From: Deltaproteobacteria bacterium
GTDB lineage: Bacteria; Desulfobacterota; Deferrisomatia; Deferrisomatales; BM512
Direction: 5' to 3'
Length of the DNA stretch: 64,000 bases
Assembly (NCBI GenBank): GCA_030591565.1
Contig: JAUVAU010000001.1
Span: 110,677-174,676 of the forward strand
Under the pieces are notes generated by a model, which searched no databases, had not been told where the DNA came from, and saw nothing but the letters and a program-made list of their open reading frames with translations. The position numbers were made by a program, and so were the translations under genes. Below, piece after piece: positions 33,961 to 42,410 of the stretch. Within the stretch, counting starts at the first letter, position 1. Each line of letters opens with the position of its first letter.

Positions 33961-35382
33961 ATGCGCAGAGCAAAAATAGTATGCACCATCGGACCGGCCA
34001 GCCGGGAGGTGGATCTCTTGACCGCTATGATAAACGCGGGCATGGATGTGGCCCGCTTGAACATGAGCCACGGTACCCACGCCGAGCATGGTGAGGTGAT
34101 AGCGCGTGTGCGGGATATATCCGGGCGGCTGGGCAAGCAGGTTGGGATACTCCTCGACCTCTCCGGTCCGAAGATAAGGCTGGGCGAGCTGCCTGAACCC
34201 ATTGAGGTGGAGGTGGGCGACGAGCTGACCTTCTCCACTAGTGGTACGGGGGGTGCGGGGGAAGAGGGGGGGATACCCGTGGGCTATGCGGCCTTTGCCG
34301 AGGAGGTGAAGGTGGGAGACCATTTCAGCCTGGCCGATGGGCACATCCACATGGAGGCGTTGGTGACCACGGAAAAGACCGTGCGCGCCCGCGCTTTGAC
34401 CGGCGGCATTCTCACAAGTCACAAGGGGGTCAACCTGCCCACCGGGGGCGAGGGGCTGCCCGCCATGACTGATAAAGATGAGGAGGACTTGCGCTTTGGC
34501 CTGGCCCAGGGTGTGGACTGGGTGAGTTTGAGTTTTGTGCGCTCCGCCCGCGACGCCGAGGGTCCCAGGAGGGTGATGGACGAGGTGGGCAGGAGGGTGC
34601 CGCTGATGGCGAAGGTTGAAAAGCCCCAGGCCCTTGAATGCATAGACGAGATACTTGAAGTCTTCGACGGGCTGATGGTGGCGCGGGGCGACCTCGGTGT
34701 GGAGATTGAGCTGGAGGACCTCCCCGCGATACAGAAAAAGCTGATAGAGCTGGCAAACCACGCGGCCAAGCCGGTGGTCACCGCGACGCAGATGTTGTTG
34801 TCGATGGTGTCAAGCCCCCGGCCCACCAGGGCGGAGGTGACCGACGTGGCGAACGCCATACTGGATGGTGCGGATGCCGTGATGCTCTCGGAGGAGTCCG
34901 CCGTGGGGCAGTATCCGGTGGAGACGGTGAGGATGATGGCGACGCTGGCCGGGAAGGCCGCAGATATCTACACCCTGCCGGTGGGTCGCAGAGACTCGGT
35001 ATACGATGCGGGGGCTGCGGGGGATGAGACGAAGGCGATAGCAAGGGCGACCAGGATGGTGGCCGAGGAGGTGGGCGCGACGCTTATCATCACCCCCACC
35101 ACCGGCGGCTCCGCTGCGAGGCTCGTCTCCTCCATGCGCCCGGAGATCCCGGTGCTGGCGCTCTCCACCAACATCGACACGGTGCGCCAATTGGCCCCGG
35201 TCTGGGGGGTGGCCGCCAGACTGATAAAGCACGCCAACACCACAGACGAACTCCTTGAGCAGTGCCGCACCCAAGCGCTTGAGGCCGGGTTGGCGAAGGT
35301 GGGTGACAAGGTGGTGATGACTGCGGGGGTGCCGCTCGAAGAGGCGGGGACCACAAATCTACTAAGAGTGTTTGAGTTATAG
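33961..35382 (+). CDS. pyk: Pyruvate kinase
   Basis: A 473-residue pyruvate kinase that converts PEP and ADP to pyruvate and ATP. The barrel motifs RAKIVCTIGPASRE, ARLNMSHG, DLSGPKIRLG, LMAKVEKPQALE, MVARGDLGVEIE, TATQMLLSMV and ADAVMLSEESAVGQYPVE are all present; a C-terminal allosteric domain follows. In the conserved TQMLxSM motif the usual Glu is replaced by Leu (QMLLSM). AAGGAG precedes the ATG. It converges with the nitrilase-family gene and overlaps its 3' end by 6 bp. Confidence 0.97.
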   Translation: MRRAKIVCTIGPASREVDLLTAMINAGMDVARLNMSHGTHAEHGEVIARVRDISGRLGKQVGILLDLSGPKIRLGELPEPIEVEVGDELTFSTSGTGGAGEEGGIPVGYAAFAEEVKVGDHFSLADGHIHMEALVTTEKTVRARALTGGILTSHKGVNLPTGGEGLPAMTDKDEEDLRFGLAQGVDWVSLSFVRSARDAEGPRRVMDEVGRRVPLMAKVEKPQALECIDEILEVFDGLMVARGDLGVEIELEDLPAIQKKLIELANHAAKPVVTATQMLLSMVSSPRPTRAEVTDVANAILDGADAVMLSEESAVGQYPVETVRMMATLAGKAADIYTLPVGRRDSVYDAGAAGDETKAIARATRMVAEEVGATLIITPTTGGSAARLVSSMRPEIPVLALSTNIDTVRQLAPVWGVAARLIKHANTTDELLEQCRTQALEAGLAKVGDKVVMTAGVPLEEAGTTNLLRVFEL

Positions 35383-36186
35383 ACTGCGGTGGTTCGCCAG
35401 CGGCATCGCTTCCCTTATGCGGGCCACCTCTTTGAGATCAATATCGGCCAGCGCATAGCCGGGACCGTCATTCCCGACCTCGGCAACCACCTCGCCCCAA
35501 GGGCTGACTATCATGGAATGGCCCCAGCTGCGGCGCAGCCCCTCGTCCTCATGTTCGCCCACTTGCGCCGGGGCGATCACGTAGCACTGGGTCTCGATGG
35601 CGCGGGCGCGGAGCAGCACTTCCCAGTGGTCCCTTCCGGTGGGTTCGGTGAAGGCGGAGGGGATGGTGAGGAGCGTCGCTCCATCATTGACCAACTTCAG
35701 GTATAGCTCCGGGAACCTCAGATCGTAGCAGATCGATAGCCCGAATTTTCCCAGCGGAGTGTCGGCGATCACCGGTGCGCTGCCGGGAACGATGGTGTCT
35801 GACTCCATCGTCCGCACCTTTCCGGCGAGGTCGATATCGAAGAGGTGGATTTTGCGATAGGTGGCGATTATCTCGCCGGCGGGGGAGAAGAGCACCGAGC
35901 AGTTGCGGCACTTCACGACCGACTCACCCCGCTCGTTGAAAGACCCCAGAAGAATGGTCGCTTCAAGCTCTTTTGCCAGCCCGGCAAAATGGCTGCACGT
36001 CGGGCCGTCCAGCTTCTCCGCCAGCCGCGCCTTGTCCTCTTGCGGCCCCAGGAAGTTGGTGTTCTCCGGCGTGGCGATGAACTTGGCTCCATCATTGGCG
36101 GCAGCGCGCACCAACTCCTCGGCCTGGGCCATGTTGCGGCCAATGTCGCGCCTCGAGTTCAGCTGAATAACTGCCGCCTTGAACAT
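35377..36186 (-). CDS. Carbon-nitrogen hydrolase (nitrilase superfamily, Nit1/Nit2-like)
   Basis: A hydrolase of about 269 residues with the complete nitrilase triad: Glu in ATPENTNFLG, Lys in TYRKIHLFDID and Cys in LSICYDLRFPELY. The spacing and RFPELY motif match the Nit1/Nit2 branch, which includes deaminated-glutathione and omega-amidases. The precise substrate is not determinable. Two nearby ATGs (36192 and 36186) follow GAGG; I prefer 36186 for spacing. Earlier codons to 36216 are less likely. It has its own promoter region upstream, shared with a possible small plus-strand ORF. Confidence 0.9.
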   Translation of the reverse strand: MFKAAVIQLNSRRDIGRNMAQAEELVRAAANDGAKFIATPENTNFLGPQEDKARLAEKLDGPTCSHFAGLAKELEATILLGSFNERGESVVKCRNCSVLFSPAGEIIATYRKIHLFDIDLAGKVRTMESDTIVPGSAPVIADTPLGKFGLSICYDLRFPELYLKLVNDGATLLTIPSAFTEPTGRDHWEVLLRARAIETQCYVIAPAQVGEHEDEGLRRSWGHSMIVSPWGEVVAEVGNDGPGYALADIDLKEVARIREAMPLANHRSL

Positions 36187-36295
36187 CTGCATACGCCTCG
36201 CTTTTCTGGAATTCACCTGCCACCCAAAGTTAGCCCAACCCGCCCGGCGACGCCAGGGTTTATGTGGTTGCTTTGGAATTGTAAGCGACTACCGG

Positions 36296-36439
36296 ATGGG
36301 CAGCGAGATCAAGGCAGCGCTCTTCCCGGCTGAAGACTACGAGAAGTTTGGGCGGCGCCTCACCAGTGGGTTAAGGCCCTGGAGGTGGTACTATAACCGA
36401 TACCAGCTCAGGTGGAGGGGGAGGCTGCTTCATAGGTGA
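36296..36439 (+). CDS. Possible small basic protein (47 aa)
   Basis: The frame from ATG 36296 encodes 47 residues, acidic at first (SEIKAALFPAEDYEKFG) and then strikingly basic-aromatic (RRLTSGLRPWRWYYNRYQLR). No family is recognised and the ribosome site is weak. Support comes from the strong terminator 15 nt after its stop codon. The frame stays open upstream to 36179, so the start is uncertain. Confidence 0.3.
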   Translation: MGSEIKAALFPAEDYEKFGRRLTSGLRPWRWYYNRYQLRWRGRLLHR

Positions 36440-36454
36440 AGTAGCACAGTAACT

Positions 36455-36486
36455 AAAAAGGCCCCTGAAAAATCAGGGGCCTTTTT
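36455..36486. terminator. Strong bidirectional intrinsic terminator
   Basis: A perfect 14-bp stem, AAAAAGGCCCCTGA (36455-36468) with TCAGGGGCCTTTTT (36473-36486), and a 4-nt A loop. A/T runs on both sides mean it can act in both directions, ending the possible small plus-strand ORF and the minus-strand 49-aa gene. Confidence 0.9.
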
Positions 36487-36542
36487 CCTGTCCTTGCCCC
36501 CATTCATTTTTAAAAGCTGCTTTCTTTTCTTGGCTCCTGCAC

Positions 36543-36692
36543 TTAAGTACTGACCAGTGTTGTCCACAGAATAACAGCCGCGATTGCAATGAATGAGAGC
36601 ATTATCATAAGGATGGGCGAGTGGGCGAGATAATGCGGCAGCGTCTCGCGGTCGTGGTGTTTTTGGGTGTCCGGATTGACCCAGGCGTGCAT
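36543..36692 (-). CDS. Small single-span membrane protein (49 aa)
   Basis: ATG at 36692-36690 is preceded by GGGAGGT at ideal spacing. The 49 residues begin with a polar, His-rich segment (MHAWVNPDTQKHHDRETLPHYLAH) and end with one transmembrane helix (ILMIMLSFIAIAAVILWTTL). It has its own context: a strong terminator 57 bp downstream and a TATACT -10-like box about 57 bp upstream. I do not recognise a family. It could be a small subunit of a membrane complex or a small regulatory membrane protein; the N-out or N-in orientation is not clear from charge. Confidence 0.7.
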   Translation of the reverse strand: MHAWVNPDTQKHHDRETLPHYLAHSPILMIMLSFIAIAAVILWTTLVST

Positions 36693-37060
36693 CTCGCTAC
36701 CTCCCTAAAAATAAATCGCCCCCGATAAACCCCCGCCATCACCCTCCAAGTATAGTGCGTCATTTGCGCTGGTGAAGACCCCTTGACAGCGTTGGTGCAA
36801 AAAACCTCCCCTTATTTACGTCGCCTTACGCTACAAATCCGCGTGTTGGCGTAGGCAAGGCGGTTTACTCAACCCGCACAGGCGCTTTTTGGTCTTTGGC
36901 TGTGGTCTCAAGGGGAGCGCCGATAGAGCAAATGCTTTCCAACAAAGTCCTCAATAGCTCTTTGCCGTAAAGCCATCCCACCTTGTCACCCCCCCTTTTC
37001 AATAACGGCCAAAGTAGCTTTTCTCTCGTTATATCAACGTTTTTTTAAAGACTTTGTCCC
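36693..37060. other. Intergenic region between the small membrane protein gene and the mraZ promoter
   Basis: No coding frame is supported. It holds a TATACT-like -10 for the minus-strand gene (36754-36749) and an imperfect inverted repeat CGCCTT-ACGC...GCGT...AAGGCG (about 36826-36868). Nothing else was recognised. Confidence 0.5.
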
Positions 37061-37089
37061 TTGACATAACCCTTGCCCATTTGTATAGT
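37061..37089 (+). promoter_or_regulatory. Sigma-70 promoter of the dcw cluster
   Basis: A perfect TTGACA (37061-37066), 17-bp spacer and TATAGT (37084-37089). It lies directly upstream of TGGG direct repeats and mraZ. This is the main recognisable promoter for the mraZ-ftsZ series. Confidence 0.85.
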
Positions 37090-37099
37090 CGGGATTAAG

Positions 37100-37133
37100 T
37101 GGGAAAAAATCCCATAAAGTGGGAAAAAGTGGG
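37100..37133 (+). promoter_or_regulatory. MraZ operator (TGGG direct repeats)
   Basis: TGGG boxes start at 37100, 37120 and 37130, with a degenerate one (TCCC) at 37110, giving exact 10-bp phasing on one DNA face. MraZ is known to bind such TGGGN repeats with 5-nt spacers and repress its own operon. The boxes cover the expected transcription start just after the -10. Confidence 0.85.
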
Positions 37134-37156
37134 TACACAAGAGGCGAGCTAAACGA

Positions 37157-37597
37157 ATGTTTCGCGGACAGTTCAAACACACGATCGACGAGAAGGGGCG
37201 ACTCTCCATTCCGGCCAAGTTCCGGGATGCGCTTGATAACACCTTTGCGCCTCCGCTCTTCGTCACCGTGCTGGAGCATTGTCTGGTCGCTTATCCCGCC
37301 GATGAGTGGCGGGTGTTGGAGGCGGAGCTGAACGCCAGACCCCAGTTCGATAAGGCGGTGAGAAGATTTCGCCGCGCTTTTTATTCGCCCGCGCAGGATT
37401 GTCCGCTGGACAAGGCGGGGAGGATTTTGGTGCCGCCGGGGCTGCGCGACCATGCGGAGCTTACCCGCGACGTGGTGCTTGCCGGTATGGGCAACACCTT
37501 CGAGATATGGGACGCCACGCGACACCAGGAGATTATGCGTGCAGACATGGGGGACCTGGAGACGATCCTCCAGGGGATGGGAGATATCGGAATCTAG
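37157..37597 (+). CDS. mraZ: Transcriptional regulator MraZ
   Basis: A 146-residue protein with two AbrB-like MraZ domains: FRGQFKHTIDEKGRLSIPAKFRD at the N-terminus and QDCPLDKAGRILVPPGLRDHAEL in the second half. The conserved D-x-K/A-GR sites are present in both. It forms a ring-shaped oligomer that binds TGGG repeats, here seen at 37100-37133, and represses the dcw operon. It also can interact with RsmH, encoded next. First gene of a run of 17 co-oriented genes. Confidence 0.96.
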   Translation: MFRGQFKHTIDEKGRLSIPAKFRDALDNTFAPPLFVTVLEHCLVAYPADEWRVLEAELNARPQFDKAVRRFRRAFYSPAQDCPLDKAGRILVPPGLRDHAELTRDVVLAGMGNTFEIWDATRHQEIMRADMGDLETILQGMGDIGI

Positions 37598-38562
37598 TGG
37601 CATCGGACGAGGGCTACCACGTACCTGTGTTGCTGGCTGAGACAGTTGAAAATCTGGTGACCGACCCCAACGGCGTCTATGTGGACGGCACCTTCGGGGG
37701 CGGGGGCCACAGCAAAGCGATATTTGAAAAGCTCGGCGCGCATGGGCGGCTCATAAGCATCGACCGCGATCCTGATGCATTGGCTAACTCAGCCCAGTGG
37801 GCAAGGGAGCGAAGCGACAGGGTCACGCTTGTGAGGGGCAACTTTGGGAACCTGCCCAACCTGCTGGCCGAGCTGGAGGTCGGACCGGTCAGCGGCATAC
37901 TGCTGGACCTGGGGGTTTCGTCGCATCAGATAGATGAAGCCCAGAGGGGTTTCAGCTTTATGAAGGACGGGCCGCTTGACATGAGAATGGATCCGGAGCG
38001 CGGAGTACCGGCTTCGGAGCTTGTGAATAAATTAAGCGAGGTGGAGCTTTCCAGGGTTTTTCGAGATTTTGGCGAAGAGCCCCGTCACCGGCGGGCCGCC
38101 AATGCGGTGGCGGTCCGTCGGGCGACCTCCGCGATCATGACCACCGGAGAGTTGGCCCAGACGCTTGAGGAGGCGCTTGGTCGGCGAGGGAAGAAGCATC
38201 CGGGGACCAAGGTGTTCCAGGCGCTTCGCATCGCGGTCAATGGTGAGCTTGATGAGTTGAGAAGTTTCCTGGACGGGTTCAGCGATCTTCTTCGACCGGG
38301 CGGAAGGGTGGCGATAATCAGCTACCACTCGCTCGAAGACAGGATGGTCAAGAGAGCGTTCAGGGATTTGGAACCCCGATGCAGATGCCCGCGTGAGCAA
38401 CCTGTTTGCACCTGCGGTGAGCCGGGGAATTTGAGATCGATCGCCCGACGGGCCATAAAGCCGAGCCGCGGGGAGATCGGGCGAAACTCCAGGGCGCGCA
38501 GCGCCCGGTTGAGAGTGGCCGAGAAGTTTGTCGATGAAAGTAACAGAGGGGAAATCGTATGA
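37597..38562 (+). CDS. rsmH: 16S rRNA (cytosine(1402)-N(4))-methyltransferase
   Basis: A 321-residue SAM-dependent methyltransferase (MraW). It has the start motif YHVPVLLAETVENL, the SAM-binding loop DGTFGGGGHSKAI, LLDLGVSSHQIDEA, RGFSFMKDGPLDMRMD, FQALRIAVNGEL and the C-terminal ISYHSLEDRMVKRAF. It modifies C1402 in the ribosomal P site. The GTG at 37597 overlaps the mraZ stop codon by one base; earlier in-frame codons lie inside mraZ. It is linked by ATGA overlap to ftsL. Confidence 0.97.
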   Translation: MASDEGYHVPVLLAETVENLVTDPNGVYVDGTFGGGGHSKAIFEKLGAHGRLISIDRDPDALANSAQWARERSDRVTLVRGNFGNLPNLLAELEVGPVSGILLDLGVSSHQIDEAQRGFSFMKDGPLDMRMDPERGVPASELVNKLSEVELSRVFRDFGEEPRHRRAANAVAVRRATSAIMTTGELAQTLEEALGRRGKKHPGTKVFQALRIAVNGELDELRSFLDGFSDLLRPGGRVAIISYHSLEDRMVKRAFRDLEPRCRCPREQPVCTCGEPGNLRSIARRAIKPSRGEIGRNSRARSARLRVAEKFVDESNRGEIV

Positions 38563-38891
38563 GCCGAATCAATAAAAGCAGCCGCGCCATTGCGGTCGTT
38601 CCATATTTTCCGCTTGTCGGAGCCGATGTCAAAGGCTGGACGATACGGGCCCTTGTCGCGGTTTTGTGTCTGGGGTCGATGTTGATGCTCACCGCGTCGC
38701 GCATCGAAACCACGAGGCTTCGCTACGAATTGAGTGAATTACACCAGCTCCGCCAGGGTTTGATCGCGGACGTGGGCAGGTTGAATTTGGAAATATCGGC
38801 AGTGGCGAGACCGCAACGCATCGAAAAATTGGCGAGGGCTATGGGGCTGATCGTACCCCGGGGCGATCAAGTGCTTGTGATGAATGAGTAG
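38559..38891 (+). CDS. ftsL: Cell division protein FtsL
   Basis: A 110-residue bitopic protein. A basic cytoplasmic N-terminus, one transmembrane helix (ALVAVLCLGSMLMLTASRI) and a coiled-coil segment (LRYELSELHQLRQGLIADVGRLNLEISAV) ending with the RPQRIEKLARAMGL motif. With an FtsB-like partner and FtsQ it activates FtsW/FtsI. Assignment rests on position between rsmH and ftsI plus this layout. It overlaps ftsI by 8 bp. Confidence 0.9.
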   Translation: MSRINKSSRAIAVVPYFPLVGADVKGWTIRALVAVLCLGSMLMLTASRIETTRLRYELSELHQLRQGLIADVGRLNLEISAVARPQRIEKLARAMGLIVPRGDQVLVMNE

Positions 38892-40890
38892 AAGGAACAA
38901 ACGCAAAGCACCTTTTCGCGTATGGCGTATGCGATTTCTCGCCGCTGGGCTTCTTGCCCTCTTCGCCATCGCTGCCGGTCGGGCCGTTCACCTGCAAGTA
39001 TATCGAGCCGAAGGATTAAAAGAGCGCGTACGTGATCAATCCGTGCGAAAGCTAAAAGTCCAGCCGGCGCGTGGAAAAATATATGACCGGAATATGGAGG
39101 AGCTGGCGGCCACCATTCCGGGTTCCAGCGCCTACATCAAATCGGCTGACATTCTCAAAGATCGCCCGGTATTTGAAAAACTATGCAAGATCCTGGGCCT
39201 GGACCGCAGGAGCGTGGAGGGCAAGATTCGCCGTCGTGGCGATGCGTTCACGACCATAAAGTATCGCCTCACACCGATGGAAGAGGCGGCGGTTGAGGAG
39301 CTGAACTCAGCACACGCAGGCGTGGCGCCCCAGCCGGTGCGCTACTACCCGAAAAAATCCCTTGCCGGACCGTTGCTTGGTTTCGTGAGCACCGATGGCA
39401 GTGGGATCGGCGGGCTGGAATACAAGTACGAAGAGCTGCTGCGGGGCCGCGAGATTTGGATTGATGCTGAGAAGGACGCGAAGTCGGATCATCTGATCGC
39501 CGACGCACCCGACGCACAGAACGCCCGGGGGCACAGCCTTATTCTCACCCTGGACCAGCACATCCAGCACATCGCCGAAGATGAGTTGGAAAAAGGGGTG
39601 GCAAAAACGCAGGCCAAGGGTGGTTTTGTGGTGATTATGAGGCCTTCGACCGGCGAGATACTCGCCATGGCCCAGTCGCCGCAGATGAACCCCAATGACT
39701 TTGGCGCGGCCAAACCGGTAGACCGCAACCCGCGCATGGTGACCCAGGTCTTCGAGCCGGGTTCGACGTTGAAGAGCATATTCATGGCGGTGCTGCTTGA
39801 CAATAGGGCGGCCAAACCCTCGGAGAGCGTCTACTGCGAAGATGGTGAATGGAGGGCGCACGGGAGGACGATCCACGACCACGTACCCCATGAGATGTTG
39901 ACGTTGGCCGAGGTGTTGAAGGTGTCGAGCAACATTGGAGTCGCCAAACTCTCGGAGCGGATGAATAAGGACACGTTCTATGAGGGCTATCTCGGTTTCG
40001 GGCTTGGCCAGGCGACGGGCGTGGAGCTGGGCGGAGAGTCGCGCGGGATATTGGCGCCGCCAAAGCGGTGGAGCAAGGTGACGCCGCTCACCATCGCCTA
40101 TGGTCAGGGGGTGTCGGTCACGGCGCTGCAGCTGACATCGGCTATGTCCACGCTGGCCAACAATGGCCTTCGCATGCGTCCATATCTCGTCAAAGAGGTG
40201 CTGGCTGCAAGCGGCAACGTGGTTGAAAGAACTGAGCCGGAAAAGGTGGGGCAGGCGGTATCGGGTGAGACCGCCAGGATAGTCATGAAGTGGATGGTGG
40301 ATGTGGTCCATGACGAAGATGGGACCGGCACCCTGGCTGATGGTTCTGGTTATACGATCGCAGGAAAGACCGGGACGGCGTGGAAGCCTGATCTGGTCAA
40401 TGGCGGGTACAACAGAAGAAAAGTGATCGCCAGCTTCATGGGCGCGGCCCCGGCATCTGCGCCGGAAATAGCAATGCTGGTGACGATCGACGAGCCGAGT
40501 AAGGGTTCCAGGTATGGCGGCATGGTGGCCGCCCCGGTGTTCAGAGAGATAACGCGGCGGGTGTTGACGCACTTGAACGTGCCGCCCGAGCGCAAGGTCG
40601 AAGTGGCAAGCAAGCAGGGCAGAAAGAAAAGCTTGAAGCGCACCGGCTCCAAGGGGCGCAGTGACATAGAGGTAGCCGATGCCAAGGCAATCGGCAAGAT
40701 GCCGAATCTCAAAGGGCTGACCATAAGACAAGCCCTTCGCAAGTTGGAAAAGACAGGAGTCAGCATCAGGCTCGACCTGGTGGGCAGCGGCTTTGCGGTT
40801 CGCCAGGAACCCAAGGCCGGAACGGTGCTCGCCCAGGGTGCGGGCTGCCGACTCGAATTTGAATCGCCCCTTGCATCCCGTCGTCCATGA
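38884..40890 (+). CDS. ftsI: Divisome transpeptidase FtsI (PBP3) with a PASTA domain
   Basis: A 668-residue class B penicillin-binding protein. It has a transmembrane anchor (FLAAGLLALFAIAAG), a dimerisation domain and a transpeptidase domain with SxxK (PGSTLKSIF), SxN (VSSNIGV) and KTGT (AGKTGTAWK). A C-terminal PASTA module follows (about 600-660: PNLKGLTIRQALRKLEKTGV ... QEPKAGTVL). PASTA-bearing FtsI occurs in deltaproteobacteria and Firmicutes (SpoVD-like), not in E. coli. It cross-links septal peptidoglycan together with FtsW. Confidence 0.95.
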   Translation: MSRRNKRKAPFRVWRMRFLAAGLLALFAIAAGRAVHLQVYRAEGLKERVRDQSVRKLKVQPARGKIYDRNMEELAATIPGSSAYIKSADILKDRPVFEKLCKILGLDRRSVEGKIRRRGDAFTTIKYRLTPMEEAAVEELNSAHAGVAPQPVRYYPKKSLAGPLLGFVSTDGSGIGGLEYKYEELLRGREIWIDAEKDAKSDHLIADAPDAQNARGHSLILTLDQHIQHIAEDELEKGVAKTQAKGGFVVIMRPSTGEILAMAQSPQMNPNDFGAAKPVDRNPRMVTQVFEPGSTLKSIFMAVLLDNRAAKPSESVYCEDGEWRAHGRTIHDHVPHEMLTLAEVLKVSSNIGVAKLSERMNKDTFYEGYLGFGLGQATGVELGGESRGILAPPKRWSKVTPLTIAYGQGVSVTALQLTSAMSTLANNGLRMRPYLVKEVLAASGNVVERTEPEKVGQAVSGETARIVMKWMVDVVHDEDGTGTLADGSGYTIAGKTGTAWKPDLVNGGYNRRKVIASFMGAAPASAPEIAMLVTIDEPSKGSRYGGMVAAPVFREITRRVLTHLNVPPERKVEVASKQGRKKSLKRTGSKGRSDIEVADAKAIGKMPNLKGLTIRQALRKLEKTGVSIRLDLVGSGFAVRQEPKAGTVLAQGAGCRLEFESPLASRRP

Positions 40891-40907
40891 CGCGAGGAAG
40901 TAACAAC

Positions 40908-42410
40908 GTGAAGCTGTCAGCAATCGTTGAACAATTGCCCAATGTCATCGCCTTCGATGGTGGCGACCCTGACATTGGCGGCGTTTGCTGTGATTCCAGA
41001 AAAGTTGAACCAGGATTTATCTTTGCGGCAATACCCGGCGCGCAGGTGGACGGACACAGCTATCTTGAGGCGGCGGCCAAAGCCGGTGGCGTTGCCTGCA
41101 TCGTCGCCGATGGCGGGGCTCAGTGCCATGGCATGGCCCGTGTGCTCGTCGAAGATGTGGAGGAGGCGCTGGGTTGGGCGTCATCGGCCTTCTGGGGCCA
41201 CCCTTCCAGGGCGCTGACGCTGGTGGGGATCACCGGCACCAACGGCAAAACGACCACCGCGCATCTGGTCCGACACCTTCTGGAGAGCTCGGGGATCGTC
41301 ACGGGAATGATCGGCACCGTGGGCTACCTCTTCCCCGAAGGGGTAGAGCCTGCGTCGCTCACCACACCGGAGGCGCCGATCTTCCAGGCGGCGCTCTCAA
41401 GGATGCTTGAAGAGGGCGCGGGGGCCGTGGTGGCAGAGATCAGTTCCCACGCGCTCAAGAGGAAACGGGTCGAGGGCAGCGCTTTCGCCTGTACGGTATT
41501 TACCAATCTCACCCAGGACCACCTGGACTTTCACGGCTCGATGGAAGAGTACTACCAGGCCAAGCGGCTGCTCTTCACCGACCATCCAAGGCTGGTGGAG
41601 GCGGTGGTTAACGTGGATGACAGCTGGGGACGCCAGCTTGCCCCCGATCTTGGCGGTCAGGTTGTCACCTTCGGCTTGAATGACGGCGACGTGCGCTTTG
41701 AAGTCACCAGTTCAAATGAGAGCTCCACGGCGGGAGTCCTCCACTTTCCAAATGGTCAAGCGGTGCTGCACGTTCCGCTGGCTGGACGCTTTAACGCTTA
41801 TAACGCAACCACCGCCATGGCGGTTGCGTGGGCGCTGGGGCTGGATATGGAAAAAGCCGCGCAAGCCATGAAGAGCGCTCCGCAGACGCCGGGTCGCATC
41901 GAGGCGGTGGAGAATGAGGCTGGCATAGGGGCGTTCGTGGACTACGCCCACACCCCCGACGCGCTGGACCGGCTACTGGAAACATTAAAGGACTTTACTG
42001 TCGGCAAGCTGATCTGTGTTTTCGGTTGTGGAGGGGATCGCGACAGGAGCAAGCGGCCTCTGATGGCGAGGGCCGCCGCCAAGTGGTCGGATGTCATCGT
42101 GGTGACCTCCGACAACTCAAGGAGCGAGTCCACCGAGAAGATTATCGGGGATGTCGAAGAGGGCCTCCCGGAAAATTGGAGCGAGCTGAAGGATTCGGAC
42201 TCGGCTGGCGGTTACCACACATACATGAAGATTCCCGACCGGCACGAGGCCATACGCTGGGCGGTGATGTCCGCCGCCAGCTCCGACACGGTGGTGGTCG
42301 CGGGCAAGGGACATGAAGGCACCCAGATTATCGGTGACGAGATATTCCCCTTCAATGACCGGCTGGAGCTGGAGAGCGCATTGAAGGCGCGGGGTGACAG
42401 TTGCGCCTGA
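40908..42410 (+). CDS. murE: UDP-N-acetylmuramoyl-tripeptide synthetase MurE
   Basis: A Mur ligase of about 500 residues that adds the third residue to UDP-MurNAc-L-Ala-D-Glu. It has ITGTNGKTTT, the carbamylated-lysine region, HLDFHGSMEEYY and GCGGDRDRSKRP. The residue-selecting loop reads SDNSRSE; meso-diaminopimelate enzymes typically show DNPR, so diaminopimelate is likely but the Pro is replaced by Ser. GTG at 40908 has GAGGAAG at good spacing; an ATG at 40887 overlapping the ftsI stop is the alternative. Its end overlaps murF by 10 bp. Confidence 0.95.
   Translation: MKLSAIVEQLPNVIAFDGGDPDIGGVCCDSRKVEPGFIFAAIPGAQVDGHSYLEAAAKAGGVACIVADGGAQCHGMARVLVEDVEEALGWASSAFWGHPSRALTLVGITGTNGKTTTAHLVRHLLESSGIVTGMIGTVGYLFPEGVEPASLTTPEAPIFQAALSRMLEEGAGAVVAEISSHALKRKRVEGSAFACTVFTNLTQDHLDFHGSMEEYYQAKRLLFTDHPRLVEAVVNVDDSWGRQLAPDLGGQVVTFGLNDGDVRFEVTSSNESSTAGVLHFPNGQAVLHVPLAGRFNAYNATTAMAVAWALGLDMEKAAQAMKSAPQTPGRIEAVENEAGIGAFVDYAHTPDALDRLLETLKDFTVGKLICVFGCGGDRDRSKRPLMARAAAKWSDVIVVTSDNSRSESTEKIIGDVEEGLPENWSELKDSDSAGGYHTYMKIPDRHEAIRWAVMSAASSDTVVVAGKGHEGTQIIGDEIFPFNDRLELESALKARGDSCA

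Noticed and set aside
37399..37596. Extended N-terminus of RsmH inside mraZ
   Set aside because: The residues are an out-of-frame shadow of mraZ; the GTG at 37597 starts exactly at the known RsmH N-terminal motif.
39307..40923. 538-codon minus-strand frame opposite ftsI
   Set aside because: Shadow ORF caused by high third-position GC; His/Arg/Leu-rich composition without domains.
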